Assembly (NCBI GenBank): GCA_905221605.1
Contig: CAJNDS010000541.1
Location: 52,602 to 116,601 of the forward strand
Direction: 5' to 3'
Length of the DNA stretch: 64,000 nt
Origin: Symbiodinium natans
Taxonomy: Eukaryota; Sar; Dinophyceae; Suessiales; Symbiodiniaceae
Position numbers and translations under genes: made by a program. The notes below the pieces were generated by a model that was not told where the DNA came from, did no database searches, and saw only the letters and a program-made list of their open reading frames with translations. Below, one piece after another: positions 43,248 through 54,136 of this stretch (positions within the stretch are counted from its first letter, which is position 1; each line of letters begins with the position of its first letter).

Positions 43248-46200
43248 AGCGCGGGCCGCCTGTTGCGAACTTCTCAACGGGTGGACCCGACCAGTGCAAA
43301 GAAGCGTTGCAGAGAACCTGGTCAAGTTCCACCTCCAAGGAGACCGACAACCGTGAAGGAGATCCTATCCGGCTCGTCCCAGCAGAACATGTTGCGAAGC
43401 GGAGAAGGATGATAGATGCGAAAGCGCCAGACCTCATATTGTTGAGTTTCTTTGATGGGGTTGCGTCGGCTGCGTTGTTGTGCCAGCAGATTTGCAGCGA
43501 AAGGAGTTGGAAGTGGCAAGCAGTTCTGTGGGAGTCCAACCCCGAATTGCGTCAGCTTGCATCAAAGAAGTTCCCCAGCGCAATCCTCAAGGAAGACGTC
43601 GACGAGGAGACGCCCGAAAAGATTATCGACTTCCTAGAGCAAATCGACCCGGGCTCGAAGGCACTTGTGATCATTGCAGCCGGTCCTCCCTGTCCTGATT
43701 ACAGCAGAGTGCGTGAGAATGCCCCTGGGACGGCTGGCCCAGAGGGGTCCAAGTTTGTGCGATTTGCAGAACTGGTCAAGTCCTTTGTTGAGAACGTGGT
43801 TCCCCAAAACAAAGAAGATGTGCGAAAATTGGAGCGTGCCTTGTCAGCGGAAGCAGTAATGCATGATGCGTCAGATTTTGGCTTGATCGCCCGTCCGCGA
43901 CTGTGGTGGACGCGGATCCCATGGCAGGAGCTATCTCATCGAAATGATTGCCCTTTCACGATGAGGTGGTCCACGTACCAAGGTCTTCCTCGGGTGCGTT
44001 TCAACGTCTCGCCCGACAAGCTCGAGGATTATGACCTGGGCGACCTTAGCTGGCCACAGTGCATTATGGACAAAACACCTTTACCATGCTTGACTACGCC
44101 AGCTGAAGATCCAAAAGGACGGCCAGCTCCAAGGTCTTGCAAAGGCAAGACATCCTCCGACGCGCAGCAAAGGTGGCTGCGAGACGGGCGACAATATGCT
44201 CCGTGGCATTACGAGGCTGACAACATGTTTCGGCAGACTGACAATAGGCTAGTGCTTGCTCCGGCCGAAGTCAAAGAACAGCTTCACCATCTGCCTCGAG
44301 GATGGACTGAGGGCCTTCGCGGGACAGCTCGGCATCGTGCCTTGGCCAATGGCTGGCACATTGGTGCAGCCAGGTTCTTCCTTGTTCTGGGAATCCTCGC
44401 AGCAACGCCACAAGCTGCGCCTGCGCGAGAGCTTTCCCCGTTGGGAGGTACTGCGATCGATGCAATGGCAAAGTTATGGGAGACGAAGCCCTTGCTGAAT
44501 GGGCCAGGTGTTCCAGTGTCGGAAGACGCGCTGGATCTTTCGGCCATTCTTGATCCAGAAGAGCACTGGAGCGCTGCCTGTCGAGTCTCCCATCAGAATC
44601 AGTCACGCCCGCAGCTTGAACCAGGCCTCCTTCAATGGCTACCGCTGTGGCAGCACTGGCGGAGGGTTGTTCCCGAGATGAGATACGCCGTGGCCAAAGA
44701 AGTCGAGCAGCTAGTGAGCGACCTTGACGACAGCGTGCAGAAGTGGTACTTTGGCCTAAAGCCGCATGTTCAGAAAGCTTATTGTGCTAAAGACCGGGCC
44801 TGCTCAGTGCAAGTCCCAGTGATTAGGCACTTGGCGTCCATCTTTGGTTGGGGGGACATGGACATTTTCGACGAATTGACAGAAGGCTTCCCTCTTCTAG
44901 GCAGTTTGCGGCCAGGTCTGGGGTGGCGCCTTCGTGATGACGCCCGTTATAGCGAGCCGATTCCCATCACCGAGTTTTGGCAGGAGAACCTCAAAGTAGT
45001 TCAGCGGAAACTTCAACAGCAACGAGTAGACCCTGCGTGGGAGATCATGGCGGCCGAAATCGCGGCCGATGTGAAGTTGGGACGCATGGAAGGGCCTTTC
45101 ACGGCGCCGCCGTGTTGGGGGAAGTCGATGGTGGCCTTAGCAGACTACCAGCACACCAATGCACTATTGCCAGGACCTTGTCAACATGTACCTTGTTGCT
45201 TTGCTTTCGCAGTACATCAGGTGGGTTCCGACGGCCAGCCTAAAGTGAGACGCGCTGAAGATTGGAAGCGGTCGCTGGCAAACTCAACAGTAGGTGCAGA
45301 AGACAGTCCAGCCTATCACGACGTGTCAGCGTTCGTCAAACTGGCCAAGGCTTTTCGACGAGCGGGTGTGTCTGACAAGCTGTTGCTGTGGGGCCTGGAT
45401 CACGAGTCGGCTTACAGGCAGTTCCCTGCGGCTGAGCCCGAGCACACCTATGTTATCTTGAACACTCCCAGTGGGCCGACGCTGTGGCGCCATAACGTGC
45501 TCATGTTTGGGAGCACAGCTTCAGTCTGGTCCTACTGCCGCGTTGCTGACTTGATGGCTTGGATCAATAGGTGCATGCTTTTAGTGCCCGCTTTGCACTT
45601 CGTTGATGATTTTGGTTCGTGTGAGCCTGAAGACACAGCCCAGAGTGCGTTTGAGACCTCGCAGCAGTTGTGCCGAGCTTTAGGGTTGAAGTTCAAGGAG
45701 TCCAAAGCACAACCTCCGGAGCCTGAACATGTCATTCAAGGCGTGAAGATCAGCGTCCACTCCGAGGAGGCAGTGCTTTCGTGCACACAGGTTCGAAAGG
45801 ACAGGATGGAGTCAAGCCTGGTGCAGCTCTTGCTCGACAACCGTCTGAAACCGCCTGAAGCGTCAGCCTTGGCAGGTAATTTGCAGTTCTTGGCCTCTTC
45901 CTTGTTCGGCAAGTCCAGTGCTGCAGCGATCAGAGCGTTCCATCAGAGAGCTAGAACAGGAGTGGCGGCCGATTATAAGCAGGGCTGGACGCTGAACCAA
46001 GCCCTACGCGATGCCATTGCGTTCTTGAAGTACAGCTTCGAGCAGAATGTGCCTCGAGTCATAAAGTTCTTTGTGCCGGGGAGGTCCATCGTCTATGCAG
46101 ACGCTTTCTTCCAGCTCGGGGATGAACGCTTTAACTTCCGCAACATGGACGATGCGCCAAGTTGGGGCCATGCTTCGCCTGCAGCCTTCGCAAATGGATG

Positions 46201-46654
46201 GGGATTTGTGGCGACTTCAGGAGAGCAGACTTGGTATGCCATGGGGCATGTGCCGTTGTGGTTCACGCGTCATTTTTGTTCACGCAGAGCGTACATTTAC
46301 ATGTTGGAGATCATCGCGCAAGTGTTGCCTCTCTACGCGTTGTCCAAACTGCTGTACCGTGACGTCATCCTTTTCGTTGACAATGAGCCTGCTCGCCATG
46401 CATTGGTCAAAGGCTATAGCAGAGACAGCAATGCGAACAAACTCTTACAGACTGCCTGGTGTTGCTTTGAGGAAAGTCGATATCAGCCACAATGGCAGCG
46501 CGTGGCCAGCTCTGCAAACATCAGTGATGCGGTCAGTCGGCAAGACGACTCCTTTGCAAAGAAGTCAGGGTGGACTCTCTTCAGTGCAGACTGGAACTCC
46601 ATCTTCGACGAGCTGCTGCGGCGATGCTTGCAAGGGCCTCTGAAGGGGCTCTGA
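43244..46654 (+). CDS. Element 1 pol: C5-methyltransferase, reverse transcriptase and RNase H
   Basis: 1,136 codons following the gag TAG in frame. Counting from 43244, a C5-cytosine methyltransferase-like domain comes first (about 60-400): motif I LSFFDGVASA, motif IV AAGPPCPDYSR with catalytic Cys150, motif VI FVENVV, motif VIII-like ARPRLWW. The RT follows, with Asp719 (WGLDHESAYRQFP) and FVDD at about 786-789 (HFVDDFGS). The RNase H set is complete: Asp953 (VYADAFF), Glu1022 (MLEIIAQ), Asp1046 (FVDNEPARH), Asp1095 (ISDAVSR). Known DIRS elements often carry a Dam-like adenine methyltransferase after the RT. Here a cytosine-type domain precedes it. Cytosine methyltransferases have been reported in some dinoflagellate and green-algal retrotransposons. 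Confidence 0.88.
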   Translation, partial: GQRGPPVANFSTGGPDQCKEALQRTWSSSTSKETDNREGDPIRLVPAEHVAKRRRMIDAKAPDLILLSFFDGVASAALLCQQICSERSWKWQAVLWESNPELRQLASKKFPSAILKEDVDEETPEKIIDFLEQIDPGSKALVIIAAGPPCPDYSRVRENAPGTAGPEGSKFVRFAELVKSFVENVVPQNKEDVRKLERALSAEAVMHDASDFGLIARPRLWWTRIPWQELSHRNDCPFTMRWSTYQGLPRVRFNVSPDKLEDYDLGDLSWPQCIMDKTPLPCLTTPAEDPKGRPAPRSCKGKTSSDAQQRWLRDGRQYAPWHYEADNMFRQTDNRLVLAPAEVKEQLHHLPRGWTEGLRGTARHRALANGWHIGAARFFLVLGILAATPQAAPARELSPLGGTAIDAMAKLWETKPLLNGPGVPVSEDALDLSAILDPEEHWSAACRVSHQNQSRPQLEPGLLQWLPLWQHWRRVVPEMRYAVAKEVEQLVSDLDDSVQKWYFGLKPHVQKAYCAKDRACSVQVPVIRHLASIFGWGDMDIFDELTEGFPLLGSLRPGLGWRLRDDARYSEPIPITEFWQENLKVVQRKLQQQRVDPAWEIMAAEIAADVKLGRMEGPFTAPPCWGKSMVALADYQHTNALLPGPCQHVPCCFAFAVHQVGSDGQPKVRRAEDWKRSLANSTVGAEDSPAYHDVSAFVKLAKAFRRAGVSDKLLLWGLDHESAYRQFPAAEPEHTYVILNTPSGPTLWRHNVLMFGSTASVWSYCRVADLMAWINRCMLLVPALHFVDDFGSCEPEDTAQSAFETSQQLCRALGLKFKESKAQPPEPEHVIQGVKISVHSEEAVLSCTQVRKDRMESSLVQLLLDNRLKPPEASALAGNLQFLASSLFGKSSAAAIRAFHQRARTGVAADYKQGWTLNQALRDAIAFLKYSFEQNVPRVIKFFVPGRSIVYADAFFQLGDERFNFRNMDDAPSWGHASPAAFANGWGFVATSGEQTWYAMGHVPLWFTRHFCSRRAYIYMLEIIAQVLPLYALSKLLYRDVILFVDNEPARHALVKGYSRDSNANKLLQTAWCCFEESRYQPQWQRVASSANISDAVSRQDDSFAKKSGWTLFSADWNSIFDELLRRCLQGPLKGL

Positions 46655-46700
46655 GAGGGCGTAGGTGCGCAGGTAATGGATTTGCAGGCGGCGCACCTAT

Positions 46701-46846
46701 GGTGTTCGCGCCCGATGACGGCCGCCGTAAGTGCGGACCAGATCATCAGGGCGCCAAACGCCGCCAGCCATCCGAATGCCAAAAAGTTTGGAGCCGAACA
46801 CTTGCTTGTGTGCGGATTGAGTTGTCTGTGTGCATAGTGAGATGTC
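46701..46846 (+). repeat. Element 1 repeat B1
   Basis: 146 bases identical to 46958-47103, ending GTGAGATGTC and abutting A2. Confidence 0.96.
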
Positions 46847-46929
46847 ATGTAGTGCAACCCTTGCACGGATTGACATACTCGAGCGACGCACCGTTGCAGT
46901 CGCCTTGCTCAAAGTGTCGGAAATTCGAG
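46847..46929 (+). repeat. Element 1 repeat A2
   Basis: 83 bases identical to A1 at 26450-26532. The B1-A2 joint equals the right end joined to the left end of the element. Confidence 0.96.
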
Positions 46930-46957
46930 CCCGCCCTCACCGCCCTAAGTGTGGTGG
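46930..46957. other. C-rich core between A2 and B2 of element 1
   Basis: 28 bases beginning CCCGCCCTCACCGCCCTA. It separates A2 from B2 as in the other two elements. Confidence 0.8.
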
Positions 46958-47103
46958 GGTGTTCGCGCCCGATGACGGCCGCCGTAAGTGCGGACCAGAT
47001 CATCAGGGCGCCAAACGCCGCCAGCCATCCGAATGCCAAAAAGTTTGGAGCCGAACACTTGCTTGTGTGCGGATTGAGTTGTCTGTGTGCATAGTGAGAT
47101 GTC
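46958..47103 (+). repeat. Element 1 repeat B2
   Basis: Right terminus. The satellite resumes at 47104 in register with 10446 and 49696. Confidence 0.96.
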
Positions 47104-50100
47104 TGCCTGGCACCTTGCAGTCCTTGAGCTTCGGGTACACTTACAACCAAAGCTTGGATGATGTGACGTTTGCCTGACAGCCTGCAGTCCTTGAGCTTCG
47201 TGACGTTTGCCTGGCAGCTTGCAATCCTTGAGCTTCGGGCACGCTTACAACCAGAGCTTGGATGATGTGACGTTTGCATGACAGCTTGCAGTCCTTGAAC
47301 TTCGTGACGTTTGCCTGGCAGCTTGCAATCCTTGAGCTTCGGGCACGCTTACAACCAGAGCTGGGAGTTTGTGACGTTTGCCTGGCAGCTTGCAGTCCTT
47401 GAGCTTCTGGTACGCTTGCAACCAGAGCTTGGAGAATGTGACGTTTGCCTGGCAGCTTGCGGTCCTTGAGCATCTAGTACGCTTACAACCAGAGCTTGGA
47501 GAATATGACGTTTGCCTGGCAGCTTGCAGTCCTTGTGTGACGTTTACCTGGCAGTTTGCAGTCCGTGAATTTCGGGTATGCCTACAACCAGAATTTGGAC
47601 AATGTGACGTTTGCCTGGCAACTTGCAGTCCTTGAGCTTCGTGACGTTTGCGCCTGGCGGCTCGTAGTCCTTGAGATTAGGGTACACCTACAACCAGAGC
47701 TTGGACAGTGCGATGCTTGCCTGGCAGCTTGCCGCTTCGGGCACGCTTACAACCAGAGCTTGGAGAACGTGACGTTTGCCCGGCAGCTTGCAGTCCTTGA
47801 GCTTCGTTTTCGCTTACAACCAGAGCTTCGACAATGTGCTTGCAATCCTTGAGCTTCAGGTACGCTTACAACCAGAGCTTGGAGAATGTGACGTTTGCCT
47901 GGCAGCTTGCAGTCCTTGAGCTTCGTCACGTTTGCCTGGTAGCTTGCAGTCCTTGAGCTTCGGGTACGCTTACAACCAGAACTTGGATTGGAGAGTGTGA
48001 CGTTGGCCTGGCAGCTTGCAGTCATTGAGATTCGGGTGCGCTCACAACCGGAGCTTGGACAATGTGACGTTCGCCTGGCAGCTTGCAGTCCTTGAGCTTC
48101 GTGACGTTTGACGCAGACGGCGTTCAACAAGGCGGTGCAGGCCGACCGTGCCCCACACCCTTTCCCCTCCAACCTCGTCGCAAGAACACGCCAGCCAATT
48201 TCAGAAATGGTATCCGAATCGACAAGTACCACCACAGGACTACGCCACCGGCATGACCATGGACCACGCGGGCGTAGTCAGCACGTGCCTATGTTGGTGT
48301 CGGGGGTACCGGCTCGGGTTGGGCTTGGCAGTACTCCCGGCTCTCTCTTGCACATGCAGCGTTGTACCATAGTTCTTTGCTTGCGACAGTTTGACAGGCT
48401 TGCGTGTGTAGACTGTCAAGCCGGTGTCGTTAGGGTCTGGCAGGCAGTGTGGACCAATTTTGAAGTCCCACCCGCCCGCCCTGGATTGGACCAGACTGCT
48501 GACCAGAATTTTCGCAATGCCGCAAAAGAAGAGGGCTTTGCCTGTGGTACCAATAGTTTAACAACAGCCGCATAAGAGCATGAGAGAGCAGTGACGATCC
48601 CCACCCCCTTCCTCCCTAAACTCAGCGTCATGCAGTGAAGTGCGATTTTGATCATGCATATCACGCAGCTTGTCCCTACCCCAGTCCCTCACCTACCCAG
48701 AGCGCTTTTCACCAGTGGCTGACGTAGTGGCAGCCTGGCAGCTTGCAGTCCTTGAGCTTCGGGTACGCTTACAACCAGAGCTTGAACTGGAGAGTGTGAC
48801 GTTGGCCTGGCAGCTTACAGTCCTTGGGATTCGGGTACGCTTACAACCAGAGCTTGGAGCATGTGACGTTTGCCTGACAGTTTGCAGTCCTTGAGCTTCG
48901 GGTACGCTTATACCCAGAACTCGAAGAATGTGACGTTTGCTAGACAACTTGCAGCCCTTGAGCTTCGCGACGTTTGCCTGGCCACTTACAATCCTTGAGC
49001 TCCGGGCACGCTTACAACCAGAGCATGGAAAGTGTGACGTTTGCCTGGCAACTTGCAGTCCTTGAACTTCGGGTGCGCTTGCAACCAGAGCTTCGAGAAT
49101 GTGACGTTTGCCTGATTAGGGTACGCCTACAACCAGAGCTTAGACAGTGCGATGTTTTGCCTGGCAGCTTGCCGCTTCGGGCACGCTTACAACCACAGCT
49201 TGGAGAACGTGACGTTTGCCTGGCAGCTTGCAGTCCTTGAGCTCCGTTTACGCTTACAACCAGAGCTTCGACAATGTGCTTGCAATCCTTGAGCTTCGGG
49301 TACGCTTACAACCAGAGCTCGGAGAATGTGACGTTTGCTTGGCAGCTTGCAGTCCTTGAGTTTCGTCACGTTTGCCTGGTAGCTTGCAGTCCTTGAGCTT
49401 CGGGTACGCTTACAACCGGCACGCTTGCAACCACACCTACCCCACACCCTTTCCCCCCACCACGTCACAGGAACATGCCCGTCAATTTCTGAGACCCTAC
49501 CCCACCCCCTTTCCCCCACCACGTCCGCTTTTCAAAACAGCTTGCAGTCCTTGAGCTTCGGGTGCACCTACAAGAACTTGGAGAATGTGACGTTCGCCTG
49601 GCAACTTGCAGTCCTTGAGCTTCGTGATGTTCGCATGGCGGCTTGCAATCCTCGAGCTTCGGATACGTTTGCGACCAGAGCTTGGAGAGTGTGACGTTTG
49701 CCTGGCACCTTGCAGTCCTTGAGCTTCGGGTACACTTACAACCAGAGCTTGGATGATGTGACGTTTGCCTGACAGCCTGCAGTCCTTGAGCTTCGTGACG
49801 TTTGCCTGGCAGCTTGCAATCCTTGAGCTTCGGGCACGCTTACAACCAGAGCTTGGATGATGTGACGTTTGCATGACAGCTTGCAGTCCTTGAACTTCGT
49901 GACGTTTACCTGGCAGCTTGCAATCCTTGAGCTTCGGGCACGCTTACAACCAGAGCTGGGAGTTTGTGACGTTTGCCTGGCAGCTTGCAGTCCTTGAGCT
50001 TCTGGTACGCTTTCAACCAGAGCTTGGAGAATGTGACGTTTGCCTGGCAGCTTGCGGTCCTTGAGCATCTAGTACGCTTACAACCAGAGCTTGGAGAAAA

Positions 50101-53100
50101 TGACGTTTGCCTGGCAGCTTACAGTCCTTGTGTGACGTTTACCTGGCAATTTGCAGTCCGTGAATTTCGGGTATGCCTACAACCAGAATTTGGACAACGT
50201 GACGTTTGCCTGGCAACTTGCAGTCCTTGAGCTTCGTGACGTTTGCCTGGCGGCTCGTAGTCCTTGAGATTAGGGTACGCCTACAACCAGAGCTTGGACA
50301 GTGCGATGCTTGCCTGGCAGCTTGCCGCTTCGGGCACGCTTACGACCAGAGCTTGGAGAACGTGACGTTTGCCTGGCAGCTTGCAGTCCTTGAGCTTCGT
50401 TTTCGCTTACAACCAGAGCTTCGACAATGTGCTTGCAATCCTTGAGCTTCAGGTACGCTTACAACCAGAGCTTGGAGAATGTGACGTTTGCCTGGCAGCT
50501 TGCAGTCCTTGAGCATCGTCACGTTTGCCTGGTATCTTGCAGTCTTTGCGCTTCGGGTACGCTTACAACTTGGAGAGTGTGACGTTGGCCTGGCAGCTTG
50601 CAGTCATTGAGATTCGGGCGCGCTCACAACCGGAGCTTGGACAATGTGACGTTCGCCTGGCAGCTTGCAGTCCTTGAGCTTCGTGACGTTTGACGCAGAC
50701 GGCGTTCAACAAGGCGGTGCAGGCCGACCGTGCCCCACACCCTTTCCCCTCCAACCTCTTCGCAAGAACACGCCAGCCAATTTCAGAGATGGTATCCGAA
50801 TCGACAAGTACCACCACAGGACTACGCCACCGGCATGACCATGGACCACGCGGGCGTAGTCAGCACGTGCCTATGTTGAGCAGTGACGATCCCCACCCCC
50901 TTCCTCCCTAAACCCAGCGTCATGAAGTGAAGTGCGATTTTGATCATGCATATCACGCGTTCATGCGCAGCTTGTCCCTACCCCAGTCCCTCACCTACCC
51001 AGAGCGCTTTTCACCAGTGGCTGACGTAGTGGCAGCCTGGCAGCTTGCAGTCCTTGAGCTTCGGGTACGCTTTCATCCAGAGCTTGAACTGGAGAGTGTG
51101 ACCTTGGCCTGGCAGCCTTACAGTCCTTGGGATTCGGGTACGCTTACAACCAGAGCTTGGAGCATGTGACGTTTGCCTGACAGTTTGCAGTCCTTGAGCT
51201 TCGGGTACGCTTGTACCCAGAACTCGAAGAATGTGACGTTTGCTAGACAACTTGCAGCCCTTGAGCTTCGTGACGTTTGCCTGGCAGCTTGACAGCTTGT
51301 AGTCCTTGAGCTTCGGCTACGCTTGCAACCAGAGCTTAGAATTCAAGCCAACAGCACCACGCCAAGATGACCACGCAGATCGGCACCACACACGCAAGCA
51401 GTACCGGTTTCCTCTTTGGTCATTTTGTTTTCAATTTCACCAAAAACGAGTCCTGTTCTATCTCACCTACCTCTGACGCTTGGCTTGGAGCGAGCAAAAG
51501 AATTGAGACCAACTGCGAGTCGACTTCCTTCATCCATCATGTTAACATTTCATTATTTGAAACATGCATGTCTGAGCTCGTTTGCATGTCATCATGTTTC
51601 ACATGTGGTCCACTTCCAACAGAGTTTCTTCTTCCTAACATACCTCATGATGACGTTGCGCTACTACGCCAACAAAAGGTTGATGGTCTGCTTCGGGTAC
51701 GCTTACAACCAGAGCTTGGAGAATGTGAAGTTTGCCTGGCAGCTTGCAGTCCTTGAGGCAACCAGAGCTTGGAGAGTGTGACGTTTGCCTGGCAGCTTGC
51801 AGTCCTTGAGATTCGTGACGTTTGCCTGGCAGCTTGCAGTCCTTGAGCTTCGGGTACGCTTACAACCAAAGCTTGGAGAGTATGGCGCTTGCCCGGCAGC
51901 TTGCAGTCCTTGAGTTCCGGGTGCGCTTACAATCAGAGCTTACGTTTGCCTGGCAGCTTGGCGGAGACCCAGTTGCCCAACACCTTGGACCTGAATGTGA
52001 CGTTTGCCTGGCAGCTTGCAGTCCCTGAGTTGCGTGACGTTTGCCTGGCAGCTTGCAGTCCTTGAGCTTCGGGCACGCTTACAACCAGAGCTTGGAGAAT
52101 GTGACGTTTGCCTGGCAGGAACATTTGAAGCATGAATGCGCACATGCCCGGCAGCTTGCAGTCCTTGAGTTCCGGGTGCGCTTACAATCAGAGCTTACGT
52201 TTGCCTGGCAGCTTGGCGGAGATCCAGTTGCCCAACACCTTGGACCTGAATGTGACGTTTGCCTGGCAGCTTGCAGTCCCTGAGTTGCGTGACGTTTGCC
52301 TGGCAGCTTGCAGTCCTTGAGCTTCGGGCATGCTTACAACCAGAGCTTGGAGAATGTGACGTTTGCCTGCCAGGAACATTTGAAGCATGAATGAGCACAT
52401 GACTCATGACATGGGGCATGCGAGGTTGACATTTGACGTCTCATGTTGCACTCCATTCAGTTGCGTTTTCTAACCCTAGACCCTAAGTCATCTTCTACCA
52501 CATCGCCACGGTGTTCGACTTTGGTGTCTTGCTGGAGCATGACATTCCCCGGAAGAGCATCAATGTGATGCCCATGTGGCCATATGGCTTGTGTGACGTT
52601 TGCCTGCAGTCCGTGAGCTTCGGGTACGCTTGCAACCAGAGTTTGGGCAATGTGACGTTTGCCTGGCAGCTTGAAGTCCTTGAGCTTCGTGACGTTTGCC
52701 TGGCAGCTTGCAGTCCTTGAGGCAACCAGAGCTTGAAGAGTGTGACGTTTGCCTGGCAGCTTGCAGTCCTTGAGATTCGTGACGTTTGCCTGGCAGCTTG
52801 CAGTCCTTGAGCTTCGGGTACGCTTACAACCAAAGCTTGGAGAGTATGGCGCTTGCCCGGCAGCTTGCAGTCCTTGAGTTCCGGGTGCACTTACAATCAG
52901 AGCTTACGTTTGCCTGGCAGCTTGGCGGAGACCCAGTTGCCCAACACCTTGGACCAGAATGTGACGTTTGCATGGCAGCTTGCAGTCCCTGAGTTGCGTG
53001 ACGTTTGCCTGGCAGCTTGCAGTACTTGAGCTTCGAGCATGCTTACAACCAGAGCTTGGAGAATGTGACGTTTGCCTGGCAAGAACATTTGAAGCATGAA

Positions 53101-54020
53101 TGCGCACATGACTCATGACATGGGGCATGTGAGGTTGACATTTGATGTCTCACGTTGCACTCCATTCAGTTGCGTTTTCTAACCCTAAACCCTAAGTCAT
53201 CTTCTACCGCATCGCCACGGTGTTCGACTTTGGTGTCTTGCTGGAGCATGACATTCCCCGGAAGAGCATCAATGTGATGCCCATATGGCTTGTGTGACGT
53301 TTGCCTGCAGTCCGTGAGCTTCGGGTACGCTTGCGACCAGAGTTTGGGCAATGTGACGTTTGCCTGGCAGCTTGCAGTCCTTGAGCTTCGTGACGTTTGC
53401 CTGGCAGCTTGCAGTCCTTGAGGCAACCAGAGCTTGAAGAGTGTGACGTTTGCCTGGCAGCTTGCAGTCCTTGAGATTCGTGACGTTTGCCTGGCAGCTT
53501 GCAGTCCTTGAGCTTCGGGTACGCTTACAACCAAAGCTTGGACAGTATGGCGCTTGCCCGGCAGCTTGCAGTCCTTGAGTTCCGGGTACGCTTACAATCA
53601 GAGCTTACGTTTGCCTAGCAGCTTGGCGGAGATCCAGTTGCCCAACACCTTGGACCTGAATGTGACGTCTGCCTGGCAGCTTGCAGTCCCTGAGTTGCGT
53701 GACGTTTGCCTGGCAGCTTGCAGTCCTTGAGCTTCGGGCATGCTTACAACCAGAGCTTGGAGAATGTGACGTCATCTTCTACCACATCGCCACGGTGTTC
53801 ACCTTTGGTGTCTTGCTGGAGCATGACATTCCCCGGAAGAGCATCAATGTGATGCCCATGTGGCCATATGGCTTGTGTGACGTTTGCGAGCTTTGGGTAC
53901 GCTTGCAACCAGAGTTTGGACAATGTGACGTTTGCCTGGCAGCTTGCAGTCCTTGAGCTTCGTGACGTTTGCCTGGCAGCTTGCAGTCCTTGAGGCAACC
54001 AAAGCTTGGAGAGTGTGACC
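47104..54020 (+). repeat. LRR/FNIP-derived satellite array, segment 3, with higher-order repeats
   Basis: Same 67-base units as 9290-11148, arranged in longer duplicated blocks. 47104-47835 and 49690-50430 both match 10446-11148. About 48600-49400 and 50880-51300 match 25345-26160. A ~265-base unit repeats at about 51880, 52140 and 52830. Non-LRR pieces are embedded: 48110-48720, 50700-51030, 51330-51690, and a module (CATCGCCACGGTGTTC...) at about 52500, 53210 and 53785. Frames of 60-125 codons are repeat artefacts. Confidence 0.85.
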
Positions 54021-54136
54021 ACGTCTTCCAGCAGCAGTACGACATCCACGACAGAACAGCAGGGAAACCTCGACAAGTACGTGGACCTGGATTTCCTGTG
54101 TGATTGAACGCGCAGACAACGCCCCGAAAGGGGTGT
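54021..54136. other. Array edge
   Basis: A short open stretch reading SSSSTTSTTEQQGNLDKYV and ending TGA at about 54107. It may be the decayed 3' end of the LRR gene behind the array. Weak. Confidence 0.2.

Larger units (their letters stand above)
26450..47103 (+). mobile_element. Element 1: DIRS-order (tyrosine recombinase) retrotransposon carrying nested elements 2 and 3
   Basis: The ends are defined three ways. The satellite at 10441 and 49691 reads GACGTT-TGCCTGGCACC uninterrupted, whereas here GACGTT (to 26449) and TGCCTGGCACC (from 47104) are separated. The first 83 bases (A1) recur at 46847-46929 (A2). The last 146 bases (B2, 46958-47103) recur at 46701-46846 (B1), directly abutting A2. 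This A1-ORFs-B1-A2-B2 plan with no target duplication is the Ngaro/VIPER-type layout known for tyrosine-recombinase retroelements. Its own genes are a recombinase (split), gag, and a methyltransferase-RT-RNase H pol. Without the nested insert it would be about 7.3 kb. Confidence 0.93.

Noticed and set aside
30335-46654. TTG/GTG starts for the long frames
   Set aside because: In a eukaryote ATG is expected. For pol, translation by readthrough from gag explains the lack of an early ATG, and for gag the first good-context ATG was chosen.
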